NCBI GenBank assembly: GCA_964384525.1
Contig: CAYLKO010000008.1
Coordinates: 1 to 64,000, forward strand
Source of the DNA: SHZI01 sp964384525
Lineage (GTDB): Bacteria; Pseudomonadota; Gammaproteobacteria; Steroidobacterales; GCA-2729495
DNA: 64,000 bases
Direction of reading: 5' to 3'
The translations under genes were made by a program, and so were the position numbers. This document shows positions 44,544 through 53,696 of this stretch, one piece after another. How positions within the stretch are numbered: position 1 is the stretch's first letter; the number at the start of each line of letters is the position of its first letter. A model generated the notes under the pieces. That model searched no databases. It was not told where the DNA came from and saw only the letters and a program-made list of their open reading frames with translations.

Positions 44544-44574
44544 AAGGCTCCCGTGCGGGCCTTCTCCCTCTTTT
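44544..44574 (+). terminator. Intrinsic terminator after the cohesin-like gene
   Basis: AAGG (44544-44547) and CCCG (44550-44553) pair with CGGG (44556-44559) and CCTT (44560-44563) around a 2-nt bulge, and CTCCCTCTTTT follows. This would end the dockerin-cohesin transcript before the peroxidase gene. Confidence 0.55.
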
Positions 44575-44673
44575 GGTCCACTGGCCGGCACCCCGCGTGC
44601 TTGCTTTTATATGTGTCTCCGGCAGAATCGCGCCGCGGCCGAGGGGGCCGGGCGATCTCTCGATGGAGCCATG

Positions 44674-45744
44674 ATGTCGAACCGACTGTTGAGCACGGCG
44701 TTTGCCGCACTGATTCTGGCCGGCTGTGGCCAGCCCACCACCCCACCTGCTGCCTCGCAGCCCGCAAGCGCCGCGGCCGATGAGCTGCAAACCATGGCCG
44801 CCATGCTGTTCACGCCCTTGTCGGCCCCGGAATCAGCTGCCGACCAGAGCCCGGCCACCGAGGCCAGAATCACGCTGGGCCGCATGCTGTATTTCGACGC
44901 ACGCCTGTCGAAGAACCAGGCCATCTCCTGCAATACCTGCCACGACCTCGCCAGCTACGGCGTGGACGGCGAGCCGACCAGCAGCGGCCACCAGGGGCAG
45001 CGCGGCACGCGCAATTCGCCCACCACCTACAACGCAGCCCTGCACATTGCGCAGTTCTGGGATGGCCGCGCGGCCGATGTCGAGGAGCAGGCCAAGGGCC
45101 CCGTGCTGAATCCGGTCGAGATGGCCATGCCGGATGGTGCGACGGTCGTGAAGGTGCTGAAGTCCGTCCCGGGCTATGCGCCGCTGTTCCAGGCGGCGTT
45201 TCCGGATGCGGCGGATCCGATCACCTACGACAACGTGGCTGCCGCCATCGGCGCCTTCGAACGCGGGCTGGTGACGCCCTCACCGTTTGATGAATTCCTG
45301 GCCGGCAATGCCGCCGCCTTGACGGCCGAGCAGCGCACCGGTCTCGAAACCTTCATGCACACCGGCTGCGCCACCTGCCACAACGGCACCGGCATGGGCG
45401 GCGGGATGTACCAGAAGATCGGCCTGATCAAGGCCTTCGACACCACCGACACCGGGCGCGCCGAGGTGACCGGCAGCGATGCCGACAAATTCATGTTCAA
45501 GGTACCGTCACTGCGCAACATCACCGAGACAGCCCCCTATTTCCATGACGGTCAGGTGGCCACGCTGGAAAATGCCGTCAGCCTCATGGCGGAGCACCAG
45601 CTCGGCAAAACCCTGACGGCAACCCAGGTCAAGGAAATCCTGGCATTTCTGGGCAGCCTGAAGGGTGAGCTCCCGGCCGAGTACATCGTCGAGCCGACAT
45701 TGCCGCCGAGCGGCCCGGATACGCCGCAGCCCGACCACGGCTGA
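44674..45744 (+). CDS. Di-heme cytochrome c peroxidase family lipoprotein
   Basis: The 356-residue protein has a lipoprotein signal (MSNRLLSTAFAALILAGC) and two heme c motifs, CNTCH near residue 90 and CATCH near residue 230, with MauG/CcpA family blocks (LGRMLYFDARLSKNQAISC, RNSPTTYNAALHIAQFWDGRA, KVPSLRNITETAPYFHDGQ). The C-terminal distal residues fit a bacterial CcP that reduces H2O2 to water with electrons from c-type cytochromes in the periplasm. GGAG lies 6 nt before this ATG; the adjacent ATG at 44671 is equally possible. Confidence 0.92.
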   Translation: MSNRLLSTAFAALILAGCGQPTTPPAASQPASAAADELQTMAAMLFTPLSAPESAADQSPATEARITLGRMLYFDARLSKNQAISCNTCHDLASYGVDGEPTSSGHQGQRGTRNSPTTYNAALHIAQFWDGRAADVEEQAKGPVLNPVEMAMPDGATVVKVLKSVPGYAPLFQAAFPDAADPITYDNVAAAIGAFERGLVTPSPFDEFLAGNAAALTAEQRTGLETFMHTGCATCHNGTGMGGGMYQKIGLIKAFDTTDTGRAEVTGSDADKFMFKVPSLRNITETAPYFHDGQVATLENAVSLMAEHQLGKTLTATQVKEILAFLGSLKGELPAEYIVEPTLPPSGPDTPQPDHG

Positions 45745-45754
45745 GCGCGCAGGA

Positions 45755-47413
45755 TCAGCTGGTGAGGGCTTCGGTACGCAACAGGAAATCGCCGAAGCCC
45801 TCATCAGGCATGCGCCCGAGCGCATAAGCCGCGAACAGCGGCTCGAGCGCCTCGAGGATTTCCGCTTCGGCGATGTTCTCGCGATACGGGCGATTCAGGC
45901 GCTGACCGGTGAAGTCGGCGCCCAGGCGCAGGTCGTAGCGCCCGACGGCACGCCCCACCAGAGCGATCTCGCCCAGGTACGGCCGCGAACAGCCGTTGGG
46001 GCAGCCGGACAGGCGCAGCAGGATCGGCGCCTCGCCGAGGCCGTGGCGCTCCAGCATGGCTTCGAGCTTTTCCAGGATCGTTGGCAGGTAGCGCTCGCTC
46101 TCGGCCATCGCAAGGCCGCAGGTCGGCAAGGCCACGCAGGCAATGGCATGACGCCGGATGCCGCTTTGCCGGCGGTAGCCATCCAGCCCGTGCGCGGCGA
46201 CGATGGCATCGATGCGGGTGCGATCCCGGGTCTCCACATTGGCGACAATGACATTCTGGTTGCAGGTCATGCGGAAATCGCCGGTGTGTACCTTCGCCAG
46301 TTCGCGCATCCCGGTGAGCAGGCGCTTGTCGTCGCGATCCAGTAGCCGACCGGACTCGATGTGCAGCGTGAGATGCCAGCGGCCATCCTGGCCCCGGGTC
46401 CAGCCGTAGCGGTCACCGTTATCCGTGAAGAGAAACTGGCGTGCCGGCTGCAAGACAAAGCCCAGGCGTCTCTCCAGTTCCGTCTTGAACACATCGGTGC
46501 CGCGATGGTCGAGCGTGTATTTCAACCGCGCATGCTGGCGTTCACCCCGATCTCCCCAGTCACGCTGGATGCAGATGATCTGCTCGGCAACTGCACGCAG
46601 CTCGTCGGCATTGATGAAGCCGATCACTTCGGCAAGGCGCGGATAGGTGGTCGGATCACCGTGGCTTGCGCCCATGCCGCCACCGATGGCGATGTTGAAG
46701 CCGGCGAGGCGGCCACCTTCGGCGATCGCGATCAGGCCGAGATCTTGCGAAAAAACATCGATGTCATTGAGCGGCGGGATCGCCAGGCCGATCTTGAACT
46801 TGCGCGGCAGGTAGGTTTTGCCATAGAGCGGCTCGACAGGCGCCTCGCCCACCAGTTTCTCGCCGTCCAGCCACAGCTCGTGGTAGGCGGTGGTCTGCGG
46901 CGCCAGTTCGCTCGACAGCCTCGCCGCCCAGGCATGGGCCTCGGCATGCAGGGAAGATTGCTCGGGCAGAGGCGTCGCCACCACGTTGCGCAGCACATCG
47001 CCGCAGGCGGCGATGGTGCTCGCCATCGCCTCGTTGATGGCAGCGATGACAGGCTTCAGGTCACGCTTGAAAACGCCATGCAGCTGGAAAGTCTGGCGGG
47101 TGGTGATGCGAAGCCCGCTGCTCGCGTAGTCACGGGCCAGCTGATCAAATACCAGCCATTGCGCGGGCGTCACCACGCCGCCAGGCAGGCGGGCGCGAAG
47201 CATGAAGGCGTACAGCGGTTCGAGCTTTTGCTTGCGCCGCTCCTCGCGCAGGTCACGATCATCCTGCTGGTAGCTGCCGTGGAACTTGAGCAGCTTGGTG
47301 TCGGCCTCGCTGATGGCGCCTGTCGTCACATCGGCCAGACCTTCGGCAATCGTCCCCCGCAGCTGACGGCTGGCCGCCTTGATGTGTTCCAGTTCGGAAA
47401 GCTTTGCGGGCAT
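45755..47413 (-). CDS. cysI: Sulfite reductase hemoprotein (beta) subunit
   Basis: The 552-residue protein carries the siroheme/[4Fe-4S] cysteines in CVALPTCGLAMAE and CPNGCSRPYLGEIALVG, plus the conserved arginine-rich siroheme site (ITTRQTFQLHGV). It reduces sulfite to sulfide with six electrons supplied by CysJ for cysteine synthesis. I used ATG 47413, 1 nt after the cysJ stop, over the longer frame. It is the second gene of cysJI. Confidence 0.95.
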   Translation of the reverse strand: MPAKLSELEHIKAASRQLRGTIAEGLADVTTGAISEADTKLLKFHGSYQQDDRDLREERRKQKLEPLYAFMLRARLPGGVVTPAQWLVFDQLARDYASSGLRITTRQTFQLHGVFKRDLKPVIAAINEAMASTIAACGDVLRNVVATPLPEQSSLHAEAHAWAARLSSELAPQTTAYHELWLDGEKLVGEAPVEPLYGKTYLPRKFKIGLAIPPLNDIDVFSQDLGLIAIAEGGRLAGFNIAIGGGMGASHGDPTTYPRLAEVIGFINADELRAVAEQIICIQRDWGDRGERQHARLKYTLDHRGTDVFKTELERRLGFVLQPARQFLFTDNGDRYGWTRGQDGRWHLTLHIESGRLLDRDDKRLLTGMRELAKVHTGDFRMTCNQNVIVANVETRDRTRIDAIVAAHGLDGYRRQSGIRRHAIACVALPTCGLAMAESERYLPTILEKLEAMLERHGLGEAPILLRLSGCPNGCSRPYLGEIALVGRAVGRYDLRLGADFTGQRLNRPYRENIAEAEILEALEPLFAAYALGRMPDEGFGDFLLRTEALTS

Positions 47414-47414
47414 G

Positions 47415-49220
47415 TCAGTAGATGTCCCGGGCGTAGCGGCCCTGGGCCAGCAGATCCGAGAGCCATTCATGCGCGCTTTCCCGTGTGTGGCTGCCGTGCT
47501 CGATAACGATGTCCGTCAGGGCCTCGTTGACATCCCGGGCCATGGCTTTGGCATCACCGCACACGTACAGGTGGGCGCCGTTCTGCAGCCAGGCATAGAG
47601 CTCCCTGCCCGCTTCGCGCAGACGATCCTGCACATACACCTTGTGCCCGGTATCACGCGAGAAGGCCAGATCCAGCCGATGCAGCGCGCCGGCCCCAAGG
47701 GCCTCCTGCCACTCCACCTGATAGAGGAAATCGTGTGCAAGATGCCGGTTACCGAAGAACAGCCAGTTGCGGCCCCGTGCGCCCCGCTCGCGGCGCTCCT
47801 GCAGGAAGGCACGAAATGGCGCCACACCGGTGCCGGGCCCGATCATGATCACATCACGCGCACCATCGGCCGGCAGGCGAAACCGCTCGTTGGCCTCCAC
47901 GTAAACCGGCACCGTGGCATCTTCCGCGAGCAAGCCCAGGAAGCTCGAGGCTGCGCCCCAATGCGGGGTGCCGAAGGCCTGGTAGGCCACTTCAGTGACG
48001 GTGAGGTGCACCTCCTGTTCGCCGACCGTGAGCGGACTGGAGGCGATGGAGTAGAGACGTGGCGTCAGCGGGCGCAGCGCCGCAATGAGTTCACGTGCTT
48101 GCCAGGGCGCCGGGTAACGGCGCAGCAGATCGATCGGCTGATGCGTGGCCAGAAACCCGGTGAGGCGTACGCCATTACCCTGCTCCAGTACCGTGGTCAA
48201 TTCGTTGTGGCCGCCCACCGCCGCATGCGCCGCAATGAAGCCACGGGTGAGCCGCGTGAGCTCACGCTCGCGGCCCAGCCACCCGGCCAGCGACAGCGTG
48301 CGCCCATCATGTTCAACCGGCTCGTTGCCATCGAGCTTGAGCACCTCGAGCCATTGTCCGATCAGCTGCGACGGATTCCTCGGCCATACGCCAAGGGCGT
48401 CACCGGGTGCATAGCGCAGGCCGGAACCTTCCAGCGACAGTTCGATATGCCGCACAACCCGATTGCAATCCCGCGAGACAATGCGCTGGTTGGCCAGCAC
48501 GGTGGCCTCAAAGGGTCTGCTGCTGGTGTACGCCTCGCGGACCGGCACGATATGCAGTGGAGCAGCCCGCACCGACGGAACGGCGATCGACTCCCTGCCC
48601 AGAAGCCCACAGGCTTTCTCCAGCACGTCAGCCGTCCAGGGCACGGCGATCTCGTCAATCTCCACATCGCACGCGCCGAAGGGTGCCAAGCGCGTAGCGC
48701 CGAGTGTCGCGAGCCGTTCGTCGAACGCCCGGCCGATGGTGCAGAAATCCGGATAGCTCGAATCGCCGAGACCAAGAACCGCAAAGCACAGCTTGGGCAA
48801 CTTCGGCGCACGCTTGCCGGTGATGAAATCGAACAACCCCCGTGCATCATCCGGCGGCTCGCCAACACCCTGCGTGCTGATCACCACCAGCAGATGGGTC
48901 TCCCTGCCCAGATCCCGCGCCGGGTAGGTACCCGCCCGCACGAGTCGCACCGGGATGCCGGCTGCCTCGGCCTGGGCAGCGATTCGTTCGGCACACCGCC
49001 GGGCGTTGCCGGTCTGGCTGCCATGGATGATCGTCAGGCGTGCAGATGCCGGACCTGCAACCGGGCCGGTGGCCGCCTGTGGCTCAACTGCACGCTGCGC
49101 CGCCCACGCGGCGATCCAGTACAGCTCACGTGCATCCAGACCATCCGCGAGCTGCGTCAGCAATGCAATCTTCTCTGGCGGCAGCGGAGTGGCAAGTGCT
49201 GCCTGCGCCACGGCATTCAT
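47415..49220 (-). CDS. cysJ: Sulfite reductase flavoprotein (alpha) subunit
   Basis: The 601-residue diflavin reductase has a flavodoxin domain (TIIHGSQTGNARRCAERIAAQA, then VVISTQGVGEPPDDARGLFDFI), an FAD-binding domain (RLYSIASSP) and an NADPH-binding domain (MIGPGTGVAPFRAFLQERR, WLFFGNRHLAHDFLYQVEW, YVCGDAKAMARDVNEAL). It transfers electrons from NADPH to CysI. ATG 49220 has AAGGGCAGG about 7 nt upstream on the minus strand. No CysB-like regulator is nearby. Confidence 0.95.
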   Translation of the reverse strand: MNAVAQAALATPLPPEKIALLTQLADGLDARELYWIAAWAAQRAVEPQAATGPVAGPASARLTIIHGSQTGNARRCAERIAAQAEAAGIPVRLVRAGTYPARDLGRETHLLVVISTQGVGEPPDDARGLFDFITGKRAPKLPKLCFAVLGLGDSSYPDFCTIGRAFDERLATLGATRLAPFGACDVEIDEIAVPWTADVLEKACGLLGRESIAVPSVRAAPLHIVPVREAYTSSRPFEATVLANQRIVSRDCNRVVRHIELSLEGSGLRYAPGDALGVWPRNPSQLIGQWLEVLKLDGNEPVEHDGRTLSLAGWLGRERELTRLTRGFIAAHAAVGGHNELTTVLEQGNGVRLTGFLATHQPIDLLRRYPAPWQARELIAALRPLTPRLYSIASSPLTVGEQEVHLTVTEVAYQAFGTPHWGAASSFLGLLAEDATVPVYVEANERFRLPADGARDVIMIGPGTGVAPFRAFLQERRERGARGRNWLFFGNRHLAHDFLYQVEWQEALGAGALHRLDLAFSRDTGHKVYVQDRLREAGRELYAWLQNGAHLYVCGDAKAMARDVNEALTDIVIEHGSHTRESAHEWLSDLLAQGRYARDIY

Positions 49221-49351
49221 GGCCTGCCCTTCAAGGTACCCGGATACACCGGGAGTCACTCTATGGAGTGACGGGAAGGACCGAAAGAAATATCAGGCAA
49301 TATGGATATGCCGGAGACTCAAGCCCGACTTTGCATTTCGGCGCGACTGAT

Positions 49352-49385
49352 CCCTGCAAGGCCCCGCATGCGGAGCCTTGCAGGG
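49352..49385. terminator. Hairpin downstream of the CsgG/SH3 gene
   Basis: CCCTGCAAGGC (49352-49362) pairs perfectly with GCCTTGCAGGG (49375-49385) around a 12-nt loop, 18 nt after the minus-strand stop at 49404. No T-tract follows on the minus strand. It probably separates the CsgG/SH3 transcript from cysJI. Confidence 0.6.
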
Positions 49386-49403
49386 TTTCAGGCAGAATGG
49401 TTG

Positions 49404-50333
49404 CTACCTGGCCAGCTGGAACAACGTGGACGGCACCCAGCCTTCGTTACCCAGCTCGTCCGAGACCTTCCACCACATCCCGTCCTTCTCGCCGGTGGGA
49501 TACAGCGTCATGCCGGGATCGAGAGTGCGGACGACCTTGGCCTTGGTGTCCGCGCCCGAATACATCTTGCCGGGCTTGGCCATCGTGACCGACTGGCTGA
49601 CATTGGCCGCCGTGGCGTCCAGTGACATGCCGTTGATCTTGTTGACCAGCTTTGCATATGAATCGAGATAGGCCATGGTCACGACCTGGCCGATTTCGGT
49701 GTTGGCATAACCGGTGGCGCCACCGGCTGCCAGCACACCGAAATACCCCGCACCGCCGGCACCCCAGCCCAGGTCTGTCTTCTTGGCATGGCCCTGCTCC
49801 ATGGCCACCTGCTCGGTCGAACGGACGTCGGTGAGCGTGAGCACCACGTCGGCCTCCTTGCTCTTCAGGCTGATGCCACCGACCACGGCGCCGGCAACGC
49901 CACCGATCAAGCCGCCGAGCAGACCGCCGATCTTCTTGCCGCCGGAATCATTGTTTTTCGTGACCACGTCGGGCACCAGCACGTAGTCCGCCGCCTTCAT
50001 CTGGCCTTTGCCGATATTCGACCCAACCCGCATCTCGCCGCCGGAACCCAGGGCCCGCTCCTGCTGGGCGGCGGCCAGACCCTTGCCCCGGTCGAGCAAG
50101 GTGAAGCATTTCGACTGGGAGACGAAGACCTTGATCAGAGCTTCAGGCGACTCAAGGTTGTAGGCCACCCACCAGCGGTTTTCCGGTTCGGTGACCGCCA
50201 GCGTGCCGATCACCTTGTTGCACACCGGGATCTGGACAGGCTCATTTGCATCATCGGCAGCGTAGAGCACCGAGGAACCAAGAATGGCGAGAATCGAGCA
50301 CGGGACCGCGATTCTCCGGAAGGATCTCTGCAT
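49404..50333 (-). CDS. Secreted CsgG-like protein with glycine zipper and C-terminal SH3 domain
   Basis: The 309-residue protein has a signal peptide (MQRSFRRIAVPCSILAILGSSVLYA), a CsgG-like region (ALIKVFVSQSKCFTLLDRGKGLAAAQQERAL, KAADYVLVPDVVTKN, VVLTLTDVRSTEQVAMEQGHAKK), a glycine-zipper segment (GGLLGGLIGGVAGAVVGG) and a bacterial SH3 domain ending GWVPSTLFQLAR. It is probably periplasmic or outer-membrane associated. CsgG relatives form pores or assembly factors, but a secretion role is not shown here. Confidence 0.78.
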   Translation of the reverse strand: MQRSFRRIAVPCSILAILGSSVLYAADDANEPVQIPVCNKVIGTLAVTEPENRWWVAYNLESPEALIKVFVSQSKCFTLLDRGKGLAAAQQERALGSGGEMRVGSNIGKGQMKAADYVLVPDVVTKNNDSGGKKIGGLLGGLIGGVAGAVVGGISLKSKEADVVLTLTDVRSTEQVAMEQGHAKKTDLGWGAGGAGYFGVLAAGGATGYANTEIGQVVTMAYLDSYAKLVNKINGMSLDATAANVSQSVTMAKPGKMYSGADTKAKVVRTLDPGMTLYPTGEKDGMWWKVSDELGNEGWVPSTLFQLAR

Positions 50334-50427
50334 CGACACGGCTGAATACCCCACTGAATACCCCTTATGGGTTGCTGCTCATTGGCCCTCTTCGGGGCGG
50401 ACTGCCGGATTCCCGGTCAGCACCGTG

Positions 50428-51042
50428 TCATCGCCATTGGTAACGAAGACCACGGAGCGCCACCACCATGCCAATGCCGGCGAGGAACAGCATCAGGAGA
50501 GAGCCAGGCTCGGATACGGGCGTGGTACGGGGGTTGATCGTAATCGAGCCCGGTGCGGTTTCCGTTGCGATCAGCTCGCCCAGTTCGTCACCCAGAAATC
50601 CATTTCCCGGAACAATATTGCCGGCCAGACCGAGGGCCGAGGTTCCTGTTACCAAGGTATTGAATCCCAGCGTGAACAGCTTGAAGGGGCTGTTTCCATC
50701 CTGATTCAGGAGCAGGCCAAGCGAGACCTCGAAGGCGTTTACCGAGCCTGTGCCGGCAAGCGAGCCGGAAATGGAATCCAGTGGACCATCCAGGCCATTG
50801 CCGAACACCAGGCTCTGCAGCGACAGCAGGCTGGCATCCCAGCTGACTGAAAAGTCGTAGGACCCCACATACTCTCCGGAGAGACCGGAGACCATGACAT
50901 CAACGCTGGCTGTGTCACCCAGATCAACTGTCTGGTTCAAGGGCGAGAAGCTCAGGATCGGGATTGCCAGCGCCGGGGTTCCTGTCAACGGCAGGATGAC
51001 GGTGGCGCACAACGCCAGAAAGAGTCTTTTGCATCGATTCAT
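50428..51042 (-). CDS. Cohesin-like protein with PEP-CTERM signal
   Basis: The 204-residue protein has a signal peptide (MNRCKRLFLALCATVILPLTGTPALA), a cohesin-like beta-sandwich (VDLGDTASVDVMVSGLSG, GSYDFSVSWDASLLSLQSLVFG, FKLFTLGFNTLVTGTSALGLAG) and a C-terminal sorting signal VSEPGSLLMLFLAGIGMVVALRGLRYQWR with the SEPGS motif, hydrophobic helix and basic tail. It lies 47 nt downstream of the IgGFc-like dockerin gene and is probably cotranscribed with it. This repeats the dockerin-then-cohesin order of 40043-44507 with different sequences. Confidence 0.75.
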   Translation of the reverse strand: MNRCKRLFLALCATVILPLTGTPALAIPILSFSPLNQTVDLGDTASVDVMVSGLSGEYVGSYDFSVSWDASLLSLQSLVFGNGLDGPLDSISGSLAGTGSVNAFEVSLGLLLNQDGNSPFKLFTLGFNTLVTGTSALGLAGNIVPGNGFLGDELGELIATETAPGSITINPRTTPVSEPGSLLMLFLAGIGMVVALRGLRYQWR

Positions 51043-51089
51043 GGTCCTCACTCCTGCTCGGGTTCTTTTTCTTGTTTCTCGCATGCGGA

Positions 51090-52940
51090 CTAGTTGGCCG
51101 CGCAACTGGTGCGTGTGCACTGCGTGGTGCACTTGCGTGCATCCAGCACGCTGATCGTGCCATTCCCGTCTGCATCTCGAGGATCGTTGGCACCGGAGGC
51201 CGGCTGGTTGCGGGCTGCGGTAATCAGGCCGATGTCGTTGCGGTCGATATCTCCGTCAGCATCGACATCGCACCGCCTGGGGGTGACGTTGACATTGAGT
51301 GTGATGGGCGACTCGCAGGTGTTGCCGGCGCCATCCGTCGCCCGCACTTTTCCGGAGCCGCTGACACCGGTGTTGACCAGGTTGACCGTGAACGAAACGC
51401 CGGGATCGCCTGGCGTAAAGGTCCGCGTCAGCTGGGTGTTGACCGCGTCCACCAGCTCGACAAAGAACACGCCGGTGTCCTTGTCTATCTGGCCGTTGTT
51501 GTTCAGATCCTCACCCGGATCGAGCACACTGTTGTTGTTGGTGTCTTCGGACGGCCGGTTATCCGTGGCCGTACCGCTCGCTGACGGGGGCGGGCCGGGA
51601 TTGACCGTCACTGAACACAACGGGGGGTTCACGTCGCCCTGTGGATTGATGAACTGAAACAGGGCGCCGCCCGGATACAGGTATGAATCAAAGCTGTTGT
51701 AGCCTTCGACCGTGATGCCGTGTGGCTGGGACGAAGACGACGTGTGGGTCCCCTGCCCCAGCGCCACGACTGCCGCGGACAACGATGTGCCCGGAACAGC
51801 CGTAAAGCTGCCAGCGGCGATCGGTGCCCCATCGAGCATCAGGGCGCCCACATCCGAATTTGCAGCGATCACGGTCAGGAAGTTCTGCGCGAACTGTGAG
51901 CCGCCAACGGTCGAAAACGTGTATTGGCGCAGGTACTGCTGCGAGGGAACCATGTTGCCCATGGAGGGATCGCCAGTGCCGGAGGTACCCGGAGACCCCT
52001 GGCCGGTCATGTACTGAACCACAAAGATCGGCGCCGACCCGGCGAACACATGATTGCCGGGCAGCGGGGCCGTCTCGATGAACTGCCCGGCATTGATCGT
52101 GCCGATGGACACCCCATCCCGGAAAACCGTGGTGCCATTTTCGGACGCCAGGATGCGGTAGATCGACCCGGCAGTGCGCAGCGGCAGGTTCGCGACCGGA
52201 ACCTCCAGCCCCCAGCTCTGCACGGGCTGGGCAACTTCGAAGAGGTGGTCGCACGCAACCGTGCCGTTCGGGACCTGGGTGCAGGCATCACCGTTGCTGA
52301 CACCGACGGGCCGGGTCGCCTCGATGATCGTCCCGGTCAGGTCAAGCCCAACGCCAGCCGACGCGAAATAGATACCTTGCCCACGGTTGAGCGTGACCGA
52401 GAACGGCACTCCGGCAGGGCGTCCCGGGCTCAACGCCGTGCTGGGCGTGATCGTGACCTGCGTGTTGTCAAAAGCGGCAACCACGGTGAATTGGCCCGCA
52501 ACGAATGCCGGTCGATAACCGGCGGCAATGTATTTCGTGTTGAAGGTATCAACGGGCAGGGCCAGCGCGGCATCCGAGGTCGCTGTGGCCCTGTTGATGG
52601 CGTAGGCGACGAATTCGAGTGGCGCCGTCAGGTGGACGACGTTATTGAGAACTGTACCCGACACCCATGACTGGCTGACATTCGGGTTCAACGACACGAT
52701 GGTTACGGCCCCGGGATTAACGGCCACGGTCGTGCTGAATGTCGGAGAATTGACCGGCCATTCCACCTTCACATTTGTTGGCGCATCGGCGGTCAGGTGT
52801 ACCTCGACCGCTGGTACCGATATGTTGGGATTGAAGGCAACGAAGAATTCCGTTCCCTTGTTGTCAACCGCGGCTTGCATGGCGACGCTGAACAGCGTCA
52901 GGACAGCCAGCCAGAAGGCACGTGACATTACCCCGGTCAT
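51090..52940 (-). CDS. Secreted IgGFc-binding-like protein with C-terminal dockerin-like module
   Basis: The 616-residue protein has a signal peptide (MTGVMSRAFWLAVLTLFSVAMQAA), an IgGFc-binding N-terminal-like domain (KGTEFFVAFNPNISVPAVEVHLTA..., residues 25-400), a short Ca-binding DTNNNSVLDPGEDLNNNGQID stretch and an Ig-like region. The end (about residues 555-616) has two dockerin-like repeats, CDVDADGDIDRNDIGLI and DADGNGTISVLDARKC, followed by a Cys-rich tail CTTQCTRTSC. The spacing of GAGGGG to ATG 52940 is 8 nt, better than for ATG 52946. The cohesin-like PEP-CTERM gene follows. Confidence 0.82.
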   Translation of the reverse strand: MTGVMSRAFWLAVLTLFSVAMQAAVDNKGTEFFVAFNPNISVPAVEVHLTADAPTNVKVEWPVNSPTFSTTVAVNPGAVTIVSLNPNVSQSWVSGTVLNNVVHLTAPLEFVAYAINRATATSDAALALPVDTFNTKYIAAGYRPAFVAGQFTVVAAFDNTQVTITPSTALSPGRPAGVPFSVTLNRGQGIYFASAGVGLDLTGTIIEATRPVGVSNGDACTQVPNGTVACDHLFEVAQPVQSWGLEVPVANLPLRTAGSIYRILASENGTTVFRDGVSIGTINAGQFIETAPLPGNHVFAGSAPIFVVQYMTGQGSPGTSGTGDPSMGNMVPSQQYLRQYTFSTVGGSQFAQNFLTVIAANSDVGALMLDGAPIAAGSFTAVPGTSLSAAVVALGQGTHTSSSSQPHGITVEGYNSFDSYLYPGGALFQFINPQGDVNPPLCSVTVNPGPPPSASGTATDNRPSEDTNNNSVLDPGEDLNNNGQIDKDTGVFFVELVDAVNTQLTRTFTPGDPGVSFTVNLVNTGVSGSGKVRATDGAGNTCESPITLNVNVTPRRCDVDADGDIDRNDIGLITAARNQPASGANDPRDADGNGTISVLDARKCTTQCTRTSCAAN

Positions 52941-53033
52941 TGCCATTCCCCTCGATCAGTGAGCGTTGCAGACACCCCGGACGAATTGATTTTCTTCTGG
53001 ATGGATGCTCCGCCCGCTGCCGGCGACCGGTCA

Positions 53034-53051
53034 ATCGCCCATCCGGGTGAT
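53034..53051. promoter_or_regulatory. 18-bp near-palindrome between the second dockerin gene and nikR
   Basis: ATCGCCCATCCGGGTGAT differs at one base from ATCACCCATCCGGGTGAT at 39887-39904. It lies 94 nt upstream of the dockerin gene (minus strand) and 75 nt upstream of nikR (plus strand). The downstream flank T-N-TCGC-like match (GTGATGTCGC against GTGATATCGC) extends the similarity. Probably the same operator. Confidence 0.5.
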
Positions 53052-53125
53052 GTCGCCAGGGTTTACAGAACCCCGCCGCCACTGGCTATGATGCTTCCTG
53101 TCCAGTCTCAATCAGGGAACCCGAC

Positions 53126-53602
53126 ATGCAGCGGATCACGATCACCGTCGACGACGATCTCATGGAAAGCCTCGACGCCTTCATCGGGAACCGCGGATAT
53201 GCCAATCGCTCCGAGGCGATCCGGGATCTGGCCCGGGCCGGCTTGAACCAGATGGCAGAAGAAACCACGCAGGATGGGTCATCCGTCGGTGCGCTGGTTT
53301 ACATCTACGACCACGAGGCTAGGGAGCTTCCGCAGCGGCTCATGCAGAACTTCCATGAGCACCATGATCTGGTCACTGCCACCCTGCACGTGCACCTGGA
53401 TCATGTGAACTGCATGGAGATCGCGGCGCTACGTGGCCGGACATACACAGTCCGCCACATAGCGGAGAACGAGATTGCCGAGCGTGGCGTAAAGCAAGGA
53501 CGTCTTGTCCTGGTGCCCGGCAAGCTCACTGAAGAGCGGCATGCTCATGGCGAGGGGAACATTCACCGTCACGCCCACATGCACGTGGACAAGTCATCCT
53601 GA
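53126..53602 (+). CDS. nikR: Nickel-responsive regulator NikR
   Basis: The 158-residue protein has an N-terminal ribbon-helix-helix domain (MQRITITVDDDLMESLDAFI, RSEAIRDLARAGL) and a C-terminal ACT-like nickel-binding domain. The square-planar Ni ligands align with E. coli H76, H87, H89 and C95 as H77, H88, H90 and C96 (FHEHHDLVTATLHVHLDHVNC). The tail is rich in His (HAHGEGNIHRHAHMHVD) and may add metal sites. AGGGAA precedes the ATG by 7 nt. It would bind the operator just downstream and repress the TonB-dependent receptor when nickel is sufficient. Confidence 0.95.
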   Translation: MQRITITVDDDLMESLDAFIGNRGYANRSEAIRDLARAGLNQMAEETTQDGSSVGALVYIYDHEARELPQRLMQNFHEHHDLVTATLHVHLDHVNCMEIAALRGRTYTVRHIAENEIAERGVKQGRLVLVPGKLTEERHAHGEGNIHRHAHMHVDKSS

Positions 53603-53646
53603 GGTTCCGCCGGGAGCACAGGCTCTGGATCAATGCTTTCCGATAT

Positions 53647-53674
53647 GTATGATATATTCATGAATAAATCATAC
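53647..53674. promoter_or_regulatory. NikR operator (GTATGA-N16-TCATAC)
   Basis: GTATGA at 53647-53652 and TCATAC at 53669-53674 are separated by exactly 16 nt. This is the full consensus described for the E. coli NikR box. It lies between nikR and the TonB receptor gene, 23 nt before the receptor start, where NikR binding would block transcription. Confidence 0.9.
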
Positions 53675-53696
53675 TTACTGCCAGGGAAGCTGTCTG

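Noticed and set aside
46361..49271. Long plus-strand frames opposite cysI and cysJ
   Set aside because: They are shadows of strongly conserved genes and show no family features.
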